Assembly (NCBI GenBank): GCA_002796835.1
Contig: LUGL01000014.1
Location: 1 to 64,000 of the forward strand
Length of the DNA stretch: 64,000 nt
DNA from: Elainella saxicola E1
GTDB lineage: Bacteria; Cyanobacteriota; Cyanobacteriia; Elainellales; Elainellaceae
Direction of reading: 5' to 3'
Shown here: one piece after another, positions 9,921-19,554 of the stretch
Position numbering within the stretch: the stretch's first letter is position 1
Layout: each line of letters begins with the position of its first letter
Notes under the pieces: generated by a model
The model's database searches: none
What the model was told of the DNA's origin: nothing
The model's input: only the letters and a program-made list of their open reading frames with translations
Position numbers and translations under genes: made by a program

Positions 9921-10592
9921 ATGTCTCAAGATCAATAGGCTGCGATCGACGATTACATTACTGAACTGTTTGTCCCGACGGACTCTGCCCTAGAAGCAAC
10001 GCTACAGTCTACGATCGATGCCGATTTACCTAAAATCAACGTTGCGCCGAACCAGGGAAAATTGCTCCAGATTCTAGCCCTCTCCCATCACGCCACCCGA
10101 ATTTTGGAGATTGGCACATTGGCAGGCTACAGCACAATCTGGTTGGCACGCGCATTACCCCAAAATGGCAAGCTGATCACGTTAGAGGCTAATCCGAAAC
10201 ATGCAGAGGTCGCTCGTGCCAATTTAAATCAGGCTGGACTAGAAGACACTGTGGAAATCCGGGTGGGTGCAGCGCTGGATACCTTACCTCAACTGGCTGC
10301 TGAAGGCCAAGCACCCTTCGATCTGGTTTTTATTGATGCAGATAAGGTGAATACGGCAGGTTATTTTGCCTGGGCGCTCAAGCTGACGCGACGCGGTAGT
10401 TTAATCATCACAGATAATGTTGTTCGCAAAGGAGGGGTGATTGATGCTACGAGTACTGACGAGAACGTTCAGGGAATTCGTCGCTTTAATGCTGCGTTAG
10501 CCTCGGAACCTCGTGTGACTGCAACTGTGGTTCAAACTGTTGGCAGCAAAGGACATGACGGATTAGCGATCGCGCTTGTGATCGCCGATTAA
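9921..10592 (+). pseudogene. SAM-dependent O-methyltransferase (family 3) with in-frame TAG at codon 6
   Basis: ATG TCT CAA GAT CAA TAG GCT GCG ATC GAC GAT TAC ATT... in the same frame as the 10062..10592 ORF. Conserved motifs ILEIGTLAGYSTIWLARALP, LVFIDADKVNTAGYFAWALKL. Confidence 0.75.
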
Positions 10593-10634
10593 TGGAACGT
10601 AGCGTACGAAACCATTTCTGCATTGAGAAAATAT

Positions 10635-11798
10635 ATGAATTCAAGACCATCTTTACGCTTTAAACCACAAAGTACGAATGTTCTGAGAAATTGGCTGTCG
10701 ATTAGCACGATCGCTCTATTAACTGCTTTGGCAGGTTGTGCTGCTTCAAATAATCAAAGTCAAACGGCGAGCAGTCCCGCAGCGAGTGCCAGTCCTGCGG
10801 CGAGCAGTCCCGCAGCCAGCGCCAGTCCGGTCCAGGTAGAACCAACGGGTTTACTGGCGCAGGTGCTCAGTCGCAGCAAAATTATTTGTGGCACAAGCGG
10901 GAAAGTTCCAGGCTTTAGTTTTGTCAACACGCAGGGTGAATACTCTGGATTTGATGTTGATATTTGTCGCGCAGTAGCCGTTGCAGTTTTCAATGATCCC
11001 AGCAAGGTAGAGTTTCGGCAATTGAGTGCGGCTCAGCGATTCACCTCATCACAAACAGGCAGCATTGATATTATTAGCCAAACTGCTACTGTGACAATTA
11101 GCCGTGAATCTACCGTTGGGGTTGCCTTTGGGCCTGTCATTCTCTATGACGGACAGGGATTAATGGTGAAGAAAAATAGTGGAATCACCAAAATTGAGCA
11201 ATTGGCCGGTAAGTCGGTTTGTGTGCAGACGGGTTCAACGACGATCCTCAATCTGACAGACCAGTTTCGTAAGCGAGGCATCGCCTATAAACCTGTTTCG
11301 TTTGATGATAACAACGCGACGTTTGCGGCTTATCAACAAGGTCGCTGTGAAGCGGTGACAGCCGATCGCTCTGGGTTAGTGTCGAATCGATCGAAACTCC
11401 CCAATCCCGATGAGCATACTATCTTAGATATCGTATTGTCTAAAGAGCCGCTCGCTCCTGGCGTGAAGCAAGGAGATCCACAGTGGGCTAATGTGTTGAA
11501 CTGGGTCGTCTATGTCTTGATTCAAGCCGATGAATTTGGGATTACTTCGAAAAATGTCGATCAAATTGCCCAGAGCACAAAAGATCCAGATATTCGACGT
11601 TTTCTAGGCTTGGAAGGAGATTTGGGTAAAGGGCTGGCCCTCAAGAATGATTATGCGCTACAGGTGATCAAACAAATTGGCAACTATAGCGAAGTGTACG
11701 ATCGCAACCTGGGCAAAGATTCTCCCCTCAAATTAGAGCGTGGTCCTAACAAACTCTGGACGGACGGAGGTTTGCTCTACTCTCCACCCTTCCGTTAA
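10635..11798 (+). CDS. aapJ: Amino-acid ABC transporter substrate-binding lipoprotein (AapJ-like)
   Basis: Lipobox LTALAGCAAS; FDVDICRAVAVAVFNDPSKVEFRQLSAAQRF; ATG at 10635 preferred over the TTG at 10623. Confidence 0.85.
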   Translation: MNSRPSLRFKPQSTNVLRNWLSISTIALLTALAGCAASNNQSQTASSPAASASPAASSPAASASPVQVEPTGLLAQVLSRSKIICGTSGKVPGFSFVNTQGEYSGFDVDICRAVAVAVFNDPSKVEFRQLSAAQRFTSSQTGSIDIISQTATVTISRESTVGVAFGPVILYDGQGLMVKKNSGITKIEQLAGKSVCVQTGSTTILNLTDQFRKRGIAYKPVSFDDNNATFAAYQQGRCEAVTADRSGLVSNRSKLPNPDEHTILDIVLSKEPLAPGVKQGDPQWANVLNWVVYVLIQADEFGITSKNVDQIAQSTKDPDIRRFLGLEGDLGKGLALKNDYALQVIKQIGNYSEVYDRNLGKDSPLKLERGPNKLWTDGGLLYSPPFR

Positions 11799-11812
11799 TT
11801 GGGTCAGTTGTC

Positions 11813-12997
11813 ATGGCTATCCAAGTGTTTGGGTTTAAGAATGCCTTAGGACTGCTGCGAGATGTTCGCTTCTGGCGAATTGTGGGACAGCTTTTCTTTG
11901 TGCTTTTCCTGGTCTGGTTAGGCACAACCCTGTGGCATAACCTGACGCTCAATCTACAAAAAGCAGGTATTCAGATTGGACTGAATTTCATTCAATCCCA
12001 GGCCTCATTCGATATTGGCGAACGGATCATCACCTATAGCCCAACTGATAGTTTCGGTCGAGCATTATTTGTTGGATTCGTTAATACGTTGCGTGTGACG
12101 GGAATTGGAATGGTTCTTGCCACACTGTTGGGATTGGTGATCGGATTGGCTCGCTTATCCGACAATTGGTTGATTGAGCAACTTGCCAAGCTTTATGTGG
12201 AAGTCTTTCGCAATACCCCCCTGCTGTTGCAGCTGTTTTTCTGGTATTTTGCCGGATTTGCTAAACTGCCGTCGATTGACAGCAACACACCACCCTCCAG
12301 TTTATTTTACCTCACCAACCGTGGTTTAGCCCTCACCTGGGTTTCTGCCACTGCCGCCACTGGAATTTGGATTGGCCTATTAACTCTCGCTACCCTGATC
12401 GCGATCGGCCTATGGCAATGGCGACGATGGTTGAGAATTGAACGGGGTGTTGCTAGCCGCACCTGGCTCTGGGCTGGAGGGGCGATCGGTCTGGGGATAA
12501 TTCTCGCCTTTGCCATTACTCGCGCCAGTCCGTTTGAATGGAATGTGCCGCGACTCAATGCCACTGAGCTAGAAGGAGGATTACAGATTTCTCCAGAATT
12601 CACTTCCTTACTCCTGGGAGTGACTTTTTTCATTGCTAGCTTCATTGCTGAAATTGTTCGAGCTGGCATTCAATCGGTTCCTAAAGGGCAATGGGAAGCT
12701 GCTAAATCGCTGGGCCTGAAGCCAGGAGTGATGCTTTCCAAAGTGATTCTTCCCCAGGCCTTGCGGGTTATCATTCCGCCATTGACCAGCCAGTATCTTA
12801 ATTTAGCAAAAGGAACAAGCTTGGCGATTGCGATCGGCTATCCCGATATTTACTTTGTTGCAAACACAATTTTCAATCAAACTGGCCGTGTTGTTGAAGT
12901 GATGCTCATCCTGATGGCATCCTATCTCGGCGTCAACCTGATTATTTCTTTGATCATGAACCTGGTCAATTACAGTTTCCAGATTAAGGAACGATAG
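11813..12997 (+). CDS. aapQ: General L-amino acid ABC transporter permease (AapQ-like)
   Basis: Hydrophobic; VEVFRNTPLLLQLFFWYFA, IVRAGIQSVPKGQWEAAKSLGLKPGVMLSKVILPQALRVIIPPLTSQYLNLAKGTSLAIAIGY. Confidence 0.88.
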   Translation: MAIQVFGFKNALGLLRDVRFWRIVGQLFFVLFLVWLGTTLWHNLTLNLQKAGIQIGLNFIQSQASFDIGERIITYSPTDSFGRALFVGFVNTLRVTGIGMVLATLLGLVIGLARLSDNWLIEQLAKLYVEVFRNTPLLLQLFFWYFAGFAKLPSIDSNTPPSSLFYLTNRGLALTWVSATAATGIWIGLLTLATLIAIGLWQWRRWLRIERGVASRTWLWAGGAIGLGIILAFAITRASPFEWNVPRLNATELEGGLQISPEFTSLLLGVTFFIASFIAEIVRAGIQSVPKGQWEAAKSLGLKPGVMLSKVILPQALRVIIPPLTSQYLNLAKGTSLAIAIGYPDIYFVANTIFNQTGRVVEVMLILMASYLGVNLIISLIMNLVNYSFQIKER

Positions 12998-13042
12998 CAT
13001 CATCTTGGTTTGTTCCCCCTCTTCCATCCCCTCTCCCTGCTC

Positions 13043-14251
13043 ATGTCTCTTGATCTTGCTCCTATCACCGACTCGCCGCCCGTTTCTACGTCACTCACCC
13101 CCTGGAATTGGGCTAGGAAACGGCTGTTCAATACCTGGTATAACATTATTCTGACTATTGCTGCACTGTTGGCGATCGGCCTGGGGCTCAAAGGCTTTCT
13201 AGTCTGGGCAACGACGCAAGCACAGTGGGCCGTTGTCAGCAACAATTTGAAGCTATTTGTTGCAGGGCGGTTTCCTGATCCCTTACTTTGGCGGCTCTGG
13301 ATAATTTTGGGCGTGATCATCGGCTTGAGCGGTTTGACTTGGGGGAAACTCCAGGCGAAGGAGCGACTCTGGACTCGCGATCGGTTGCTGATTGCAGCAG
13401 GAATTGCGGTGGCGATCGGTCTGATTCCCATAAGTTTTGCCTCGCGTTTGATTTCTGGCGGTTTGCTGCTGCTGCTCCTAGTTGCTTTCTGGCTGGGACG
13501 GTTGCTGCCCAGTCGGTTTAATCGCTGGCTGGCGGTGGCCTGGGCGCTCTCATTTCCGCTTGTGTTTTGGTTGCTGCGGGGAGGTTTTGGCCTGCAAGAA
13601 GTACAAACAACTGATTGGAGTGGTCTGTTGCTAACGCTTCTGGGAGCAGTGATTGGGATTGCCTTTGCTTTTCCGTTAGGCGTTCTGTTGGCGCTCGGTC
13701 GCCAGAGCACTTTGCCGATCGTTCGGCTTTTCTCTACGCTTTTCATTGAAGTGATGCGGGGGCTACCGTTGATTGGGGTTTTGTTTATTGGCCTGGTGAT
13801 GCTGCCGCTGCTGTTACCGCCAGAGTGGGGACAGCCTGATCAACTCCTGCGGGGACTGGTCGGATTAATCCTATTTAGTGCTGCCTATATTGCAGAAGTT
13901 GTGCGTGGCGGTTTGCAATCTGTTCCCAGAGGACAACTCGAAGCGGCGCGCGCTTTGGGACTGAATCCTCTGCTGGTGATTGGTTTGATTCTGCTACCGC
14001 AAGCCCTCAGAACAGTAATTCCGGCATTGGTGGGAGAATTTGTCAGCCTATTCAAAGAGACAACGCTGCTCTCTGTATTTGGTTTGATTGAGCTATTGGG
14101 CATTTCAGCTTCGATTTTGGCGAATCCAGATTACGTGGGCCGGTATGTTGAAGTGTATTTATTTGCAGGGGGCCTCTACTGGATTTTCTGTTACGTGATG
14201 TCGATCGCCAGCCAGCGTCTTGAAAACAGTTTGGGGGTCGATCAGCGTTAG
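13043..14251 (+). CDS. aapM: General L-amino acid ABC transporter permease (AapM-like)
   Basis: EVMRGLPLIGVLFIGLVMLPLLLP, VVRGGLQSVPRGQLEAARALGLNP; start set at ATG 13043 rather than the upstream TTG at 13010. Confidence 0.85.
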   Translation: MSLDLAPITDSPPVSTSLTPWNWARKRLFNTWYNIILTIAALLAIGLGLKGFLVWATTQAQWAVVSNNLKLFVAGRFPDPLLWRLWIILGVIIGLSGLTWGKLQAKERLWTRDRLLIAAGIAVAIGLIPISFASRLISGGLLLLLLVAFWLGRLLPSRFNRWLAVAWALSFPLVFWLLRGGFGLQEVQTTDWSGLLLTLLGAVIGIAFAFPLGVLLALGRQSTLPIVRLFSTLFIEVMRGLPLIGVLFIGLVMLPLLLPPEWGQPDQLLRGLVGLILFSAAYIAEVVRGGLQSVPRGQLEAARALGLNPLLVIGLILLPQALRTVIPALVGEFVSLFKETTLLSVFGLIELLGISASILANPDYVGRYVEVYLFAGGLYWIFCYVMSIASQRLENSLGVDQR

Positions 14252-14283
14252 ATCAGCCTTGAAGCGAAACCCTCGTTCAGGGT

Positions 14284-14775
14284 TCATGTTTCAATCACAT
14301 TTAAGACCAATTTCAATGCCGCTTGAACAGCAGCTAGTCGAACGGCATCGCGATCCCCCTGAAACTGATATCGCTTCTCCAAGATTGGACCACCGCGTTG
14401 GGCTGCTGCAATAAAAACGGTGCCAACAGGTTTGTCAGGGCTGCCGCCGCCCGGCCCAGCATAGCCCGTGACAGCGATGCTAGCATCCGCATGGCTGTGA
14501 ACAAAAATAGCTTCTGCCAGGGCTTTAGTAATTTCAGCACTGACCGCACCATGAGTTTTTGCAATTTCAGCGGGAATATCCAATCCACCTGACTTCGCTT
14601 CATAACCATACAAAACGAATCCTCGCTCAAAGACTTCTGAGGCTCCAGAGGCTGAGGTGATGGCTGCGGAAACCAGACCGGCTGTTACAGTCTCGGCAGT
14701 GCTGAGATGAAATTTGCGGCTACGGGCTGCGATCAAAACCTGTTCTGCTGCACTGAGGATATCAGGAGAAAACAT
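14284..14775 (-). CDS. CinA C-terminal domain protein (PncC-type NMN amidohydrolase)
   Basis: TAETVTAGLVSAAITSASGASEVFERGFVLYGYEAKSG, IAVTGYAGPGGGSPDKPVGTVFIA. Confidence 0.85.
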   Translation of the reverse strand: MFSPDILSAAEQVLIAARSRKFHLSTAETVTAGLVSAAITSASGASEVFERGFVLYGYEAKSGGLDIPAEIAKTHGAVSAEITKALAEAIFVHSHADASIAVTGYAGPGGGSPDKPVGTVFIAAAQRGGPILEKRYQFQGDRDAVRLAAVQAALKLVLNVIET

Positions 14776-14826
14776 AGGGGATACCTTGGATGAATTGCAG
14801 TTGTTTAGAGAATCAGATTGTCCAAA

Positions 14827-15552
14827 TTACAAGGTTGCGATCGCTTCACCAGACAAGCGTTTTGCGGCTTCGGCTGGATCATCTGCCTCACAAATGGCTC
14901 GCCCAACAATTGCGTAAGCTGACCAGTTGCCGATCGTCGCAAAAGTGTCGTGAATGTTGCCACCCAGCGCCCCAATTCCTGGTAAAAAGAGAGAGGCGTT
15001 CCCAATCTTGTTTCTCAATGTATGAATATGCTGAGCGAGCCGTTCAGGATCATTGGCTGGAAGAACAAAATGTTGCGCACCCAATCCAATGGCAAGATTG
15101 AAAATCCGTTCTAGCACGTCATCAATAACATAACCGCCATGACTCACTCGGTAGTCCGGAAAGGGGAGTTCACCGCCTACGATCGGTAAAATATCCTGTT
15201 CCAAGGCAGCACCAACAAAAGACTTTACCGATTGCTCCCCTGCCAACGGAAACAGAATGACGGCTTGTACACCTGATTCAGTGCATAGGGAGATAAATTT
15301 CTTTGCCATACTGGGAACATCGGGGCCAGCTTTTTGGTGATCATAGATCAGCGGCAAATCAGTCTCCTCACGCAGTGCCTTGACTGCACCCGCTAACCCA
15401 AGGCGGAGTACGCTAGCCAACCCAAGCTTGTAGCCAGCGATGCCAGGAATGTCTGTAGTTGCTGCCACAATCCGGCGGCTTTGATCAAAACTATCGCCAT
15501 CTAGGGCAGGGATAATGCCCCGTGAAACTGGAAACTCTAGGGCTTTAGACAT
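14827..15552 (-). CDS. Orotidine 5'-phosphate decarboxylase-like TIM-barrel protein
   Basis: IIPALDGDSF, YKLGLASVLRLG, PLIYDHQKAGPDVPSMAKKFI (DxKxxD-related), VGRAICEADDPAEAAK. Confidence 0.7.
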   Translation of the reverse strand: MSKALEFPVSRGIIPALDGDSFDQSRRIVAATTDIPGIAGYKLGLASVLRLGLAGAVKALREETDLPLIYDHQKAGPDVPSMAKKFISLCTESGVQAVILFPLAGEQSVKSFVGAALEQDILPIVGGELPFPDYRVSHGGYVIDDVLERIFNLAIGLGAQHFVLPANDPERLAQHIHTLRNKIGNASLFLPGIGALGGNIHDTFATIGNWSAYAIVGRAICEADDPAEAAKRLSGEAIATL

Positions 15553-16115
15553 AATCCAGTATTTCCTATCTATGATGCAAGAGTTCAGCCTGCCATACGC
15601 TCAGTCTACCGTAAATCACAACTACATATACGATTGACATTTTCATATAACGTTTTAGAGAAAACATGTTTCTAGCTCAATCAATTCTGATATTAAAGAA
15701 ATTCATAGTTGCATCCTGTACTTTTTGAGTGACTCATATTTCAACTCAAGCGGAGTTTGTTCTCAAAAAACTTGTGTCTCAAATAGGAATATGATATGTT
15801 CTCGAAAATCCAGTGTAAATCAATCAACGAACTGGATGGATGTCGCAACAAGCTAAACGGCCTGTTTGTTAGATTGCGTTCTGGGCATTTTTTCACTGAT
15901 GTGGTGCTGCATCTCTAAGACCGAGTTTTCAGGCAGAGTTTCTCCTTGCAGAAGCTTTATGGTTGTTTTTTTCTAAACATTCCAGTAGAAAACGTTCCAG
16001 TAGAACCATAGATCTCACACCAAATTTGACGGTGACTACTTGCTACTTGACTGATAAACGTTCACAGATCCGTTGGCATTCCAATAAAAACCCATTGAAC
16101 TAGGAGCGAATTGAC

Positions 16116-17576
16116 ATGGGCACAAGGATCGCAGACTTTGGGAATATTATTCTCAATACGGACAGCTACAAACATTCGCACCATGTGCTCTATCCGCCAG
16201 GAACAGAGTATGTTTCAAGCTACATTGAAGCTCGGGGAGGTCCTTATCCGGCCCATCTGGTGGTTGGGTTGCAAGCATACCTGCGGGAGTATCTCCTGAA
16301 GCCAATTACACTTGAGGATATTGACGAAGCTGAGCGGGTGACTCGTGAGCACCGCATTCCCTTTAATCGTGAGGGATGGCTGGGGATTGTCAATGACTAC
16401 GACGGCTACCTGCCGTTGGAAATCGAAGCTGTTCCTGAAGGGACGGTTCTGCCAATCAATAATGTTTTGGTACAGGTAATCAACACCGATCCTAAATACT
16501 TTTGGGTAACGAGTTTTATTGAGACCTCATTGCTGCGGGGAGTCTGGTATCCAACTTCCGTTGGCACGCTGAGTTGGTATGGCAAACAGATTATCCGTCA
16601 GGCACTGGAGAAGACTTCCGATCATCCTGAAATTATTCGCGATGTGCTGCATGATTATGGAGCTCGCGGCGTGAGTTCTCAACAGTCAGCGGCACTGGGT
16701 GGATTAGCTCACTTAGTCAACTTTGAGCAAACAGATACGATTTCCGGATCCCTTGCTGCATCCCGTTATTATAATGCGATCGCCCCAGGAGCATCCGGAC
16801 CGAACTCTGAGCACTCGACGATGACAGCATGGGGACGCGAAAATGAAGCTGAAGCCTATGCTAACGTAATCAGACAGTACCATAATTGGGACATTAAGGT
16901 CATCGTTGCTGATTCCTATGATCTAAAGCATGCCGTTGATGTTATTTTTGGCAACGAACTTAAGGATCTCGTTGACAATCAGCCAGGTACCGTCTTTGTT
17001 CGCCCAGATTCAGGGGATCCGGTTGAAACAACTGCTGATACCGTCGAAGGGCTGACCAAACATTACGGCTATGAAATTAATAGCAAGGGATACAAGGTGC
17101 TGCCGAATCAGATCCGGGCTTGCCAGGGAGATGGCATTACCCTCGATAGCCTGCGTCGGATCTACGAAGAGCTAGACCGTCGTAAGTTGGCCGCAGACAA
17201 CGTCTACTTTGGGATGGGAGGTGGTTTGCTACAGCAGATTAACCGAGATACCCTCCATTTCGCCATGAAGGCAAATGCTGTGCAAGTGAACGGAGAGTGG
17301 CGGGAGATCTACAAGCGGCCCAGCCTTCAAGCCCTGAAAAATTCAAAACCGGGTCGATTAGCGCTCCGCTACAAAGACGGTGAATATGAAACCGTGCCGA
17401 GGGACTCCATCCCTGCTGATGAAAATCTCCTGGTTCCAGTGTTCCGCAACGGTAAGTTGCTCAAGCGATGGGATTTTAAGGAACTGATCGAGCGTAGCGA
17501 AAGACCTGTACCGTCGCACTATTACAGCGGTATTGTCAAACCACAAATTGAGCGGATCGTGGCGGCTGTTAAATAA
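16116..17576 (+). CDS. nadV: Nicotinamide phosphoribosyltransferase (NAMPT/NadV-like)
   Basis: NTDSYKHSHHVLYPPGTEYVSSYIEARGG, HDYGARGVSSQQSAALGGLAHLVNFEQTDT, SEHSTMTAWG, VRPDSGDPVETT, FGMGGGLLQQINRDTLHFAMK; colinear with NAMPT as remembered. Confidence 0.88.
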   Translation: MGTRIADFGNIILNTDSYKHSHHVLYPPGTEYVSSYIEARGGPYPAHLVVGLQAYLREYLLKPITLEDIDEAERVTREHRIPFNREGWLGIVNDYDGYLPLEIEAVPEGTVLPINNVLVQVINTDPKYFWVTSFIETSLLRGVWYPTSVGTLSWYGKQIIRQALEKTSDHPEIIRDVLHDYGARGVSSQQSAALGGLAHLVNFEQTDTISGSLAASRYYNAIAPGASGPNSEHSTMTAWGRENEAEAYANVIRQYHNWDIKVIVADSYDLKHAVDVIFGNELKDLVDNQPGTVFVRPDSGDPVETTADTVEGLTKHYGYEINSKGYKVLPNQIRACQGDGITLDSLRRIYEELDRRKLAADNVYFGMGGGLLQQINRDTLHFAMKANAVQVNGEWREIYKRPSLQALKNSKPGRLALRYKDGEYETVPRDSIPADENLLVPVFRNGKLLKRWDFKELIERSERPVPSHYYSGIVKPQIERIVAAVK

Positions 17577-17683
17577 GCGAATGGCTGTTGAATAACCGAT
17601 CAATAAAAGCGTTTCTGGATATTGGAAACATGTTCCAGAGATATTACCTTGGCAGCAAAAAAGAATGCATGATTTGAGAACCC

Positions 17684-17718
17684 GGGTTGTGTGGCGCGCT
17701 CCGCGCGCCACACAACCC
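17684..17718. repeat. Perfect 16-bp inverted repeat (GGGTTGTGTGGCGCGC-tcc-GCGCGCCACACAACCC)
   Basis: Arms 17684-17699 and 17703-17718 are exact reverse complements with a 3-nt loop. Confidence 0.95.
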
Positions 17719-17766
17719 AATCTCTTTAATTGCCGAGGCAATAAAGATCTAGTTCTGAGGAATGAG

Positions 17767-18423
17767 ATGAGCAGGGAACCAATACAAGGTCTTGTTGTAT
17801 TTGATCTTGATGGAACCCTGCTTCGTGGTTTGACCGTTTGTGAAGTGGTTGCTGAATCTCTGGGCTACAGTTCTCGGATGCGTGAACTTGAGTCTGTGAT
17901 TGCCAAAGGGGATATTGTGAACGCCCGTTTGGAAATGGTTCATTGGTACGAAGATAAATCAATAGAAGATCTTCTTTGTCTTTTACCTAAAGCAACCTTG
18001 GCTCCTGGAGCTTGTGAAGGCATTGCTTATCTTCAGGAATCTAGGATTGAAGTTGCGATCGCTTCACTCACCTGGGAATGGGCGGTTGAATGGTTTGCGC
18101 AGCAGTTCAATATTCAATATTATTTGGGAACTCAGCTAAAACCGACTGGAGAGATTAGTCACGTCTTTCCTCAGGATAAAGCCCAATGGTTGAGACAATT
18201 GGCAGTTAAACTGAATATTCCTACCCAAAATATTGTGGCGGTGGGAGACTCACAAGGCGATGTTGATCTCTTGCTAGAAGCAACGCACGCCTTCTTTGTG
18301 GGATCTACTGTGCCAGCAAATCTGGAGCATGTGACCCATCTTCCCAACGCTAATATTATGCTCCTTGCAGATCGGATACTCCACAAACTGGGCGTTCAGA
18401 CGTTGAGATCGAGCAGATATTAA
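17767..18423 (+). CDS. HAD-superfamily phosphatase (SerB-like, HAD-IB)
   Basis: VVFDLDGTLLRG, VAIASLTWEWAVEWF, VAVGDSQGDVDLLLEA. Start placed at ATG 17767; the ORF-track start 17665 lies upstream of the hairpin. Confidence 0.82.
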   Translation: MSREPIQGLVVFDLDGTLLRGLTVCEVVAESLGYSSRMRELESVIAKGDIVNARLEMVHWYEDKSIEDLLCLLPKATLAPGACEGIAYLQESRIEVAIASLTWEWAVEWFAQQFNIQYYLGTQLKPTGEISHVFPQDKAQWLRQLAVKLNIPTQNIVAVGDSQGDVDLLLEATHAFFVGSTVPANLEHVTHLPNANIMLLADRILHKLGVQTLRSSRY

Positions 18424-18478
18424 AAAAAGGGTGAGCATGGCATTCACCCTAAAGTCCCTAGAAGTATTGACCGTTCGA

Positions 18479-19516
18479 TTAAGGCGCTGGATTCGGATAT
18501 CGACTATGAACCCGATCGATCTCTGTCAGAATATCCGGGTCAAGCGTCACATCCAGACTGCCTAAATTTTCCTGCAATTGTTCCAACGTGGTTGCTCCAA
18601 TGATGGTGCTGCTGACAAACCACCGGCTGCGAACAAATGCCAGTGCAAGCTGACTGGGTTTGAGATTGTGTGCATGGGCAATTTCTGCATAGGCTGCGAC
18701 TGCTTCAGCCACATTCGGTTTTTGATAGCGTCCGCCAAAGCCCTCAAATTTCGTCAGGCGCGTGTTGGTTGGCGACGCGTTGATATATTTTCCAGAAAGC
18801 AACCCGAACGCTAGTGAACTATAGGCGAGCAGACCGACATTTTCTTTGCGGCTGGCCTCTGCCAGGGCAGAATCGAAAACACGATTAATCAAACTGTAGG
18901 CATTTTGAATTGAGACGACTTTGGGCAGCCCAAGCTGTTTGGCAATCCGACTAAATTCAGCGATGCCCCAGGGCGTTTCATTACTCAGCCCCAGGTAGCG
19001 AATTTTGCCAGCTTCGATCAAATCAGCAAAACTGGTGAGCTGTTCTGCGATCGGGACGGTTTCCCGTTCTTTAGCCAGATCGTAAACGGTTTCGCCAAAT
19101 TGGGGCACATAGCGATCGGGCCAGTGGATTTGATACAGGTCAACATAGTCCGTCTGCAACCGGGTCAAACTGTCATGCAGGGCTTGCTCCACATTTTTGC
19201 GATCGATCGCCTGTTTGCCGCTTCTGAGCCAGTGGAAGTTACGGCCCGGTCCGGCAATTTTCGTTGCAACAATGACCTGGTCGCGCGGTTGTCGAACCAG
19301 CCATTCTCCAATATAGGATTCGGTCAATCCCTGTGTTGCTTCATAGACAGGCACCGGATACATTTCTGCGGCATCAATAAAATTGATACCCCGATCACGC
19401 GCGTAGTCAAGCTGTTGATGGGCTTCTTCGATCGTATTTTGCTGCCCAAAAGTCATGGTGCCGAGGCAAATCTCCGACACATTCAGATCACTTTCACCAA
19501 GCTGGTTATATTTCAT
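18479..19516 (-). CDS. Aldo/keto reductase
   Basis: LGTMTFGQQNTIEEAHQQLDYARDRGINFIDAAEMYP, TDYVDLYQIHWPDR, YLGLSNETPWGIAEF. Confidence 0.9.
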   Translation of the reverse strand: MKYNQLGESDLNVSEICLGTMTFGQQNTIEEAHQQLDYARDRGINFIDAAEMYPVPVYEATQGLTESYIGEWLVRQPRDQVIVATKIAGPGRNFHWLRSGKQAIDRKNVEQALHDSLTRLQTDYVDLYQIHWPDRYVPQFGETVYDLAKERETVPIAEQLTSFADLIEAGKIRYLGLSNETPWGIAEFSRIAKQLGLPKVVSIQNAYSLINRVFDSALAEASRKENVGLLAYSSLAFGLLSGKYINASPTNTRLTKFEGFGGRYQKPNVAEAVAAYAEIAHAHNLKPSQLALAFVRSRWFVSSTIIGATTLEQLQENLGSLDVTLDPDILTEIDRVHSRYPNPAP

Positions 19517-19554
19517 AGAAAGGAAATGGGACGAATGGAATTAGGAAATCGTAT

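Noticed and set aside
10767-10832. 33-bp tandem repeat in the aapJ gene
   Set aside because: It encodes an Ala/Ser/Pro-rich linker after the lipobox (SSPAASASPAA x2), common in cyanobacterial lipoproteins; similar linkers occur in the MetQ proteins here.
13000-13746. 248-aa minus-strand ORF
   Set aside because: Antisense to aapM; low-complexity S/P/R-rich composition is typical of shadow ORFs.
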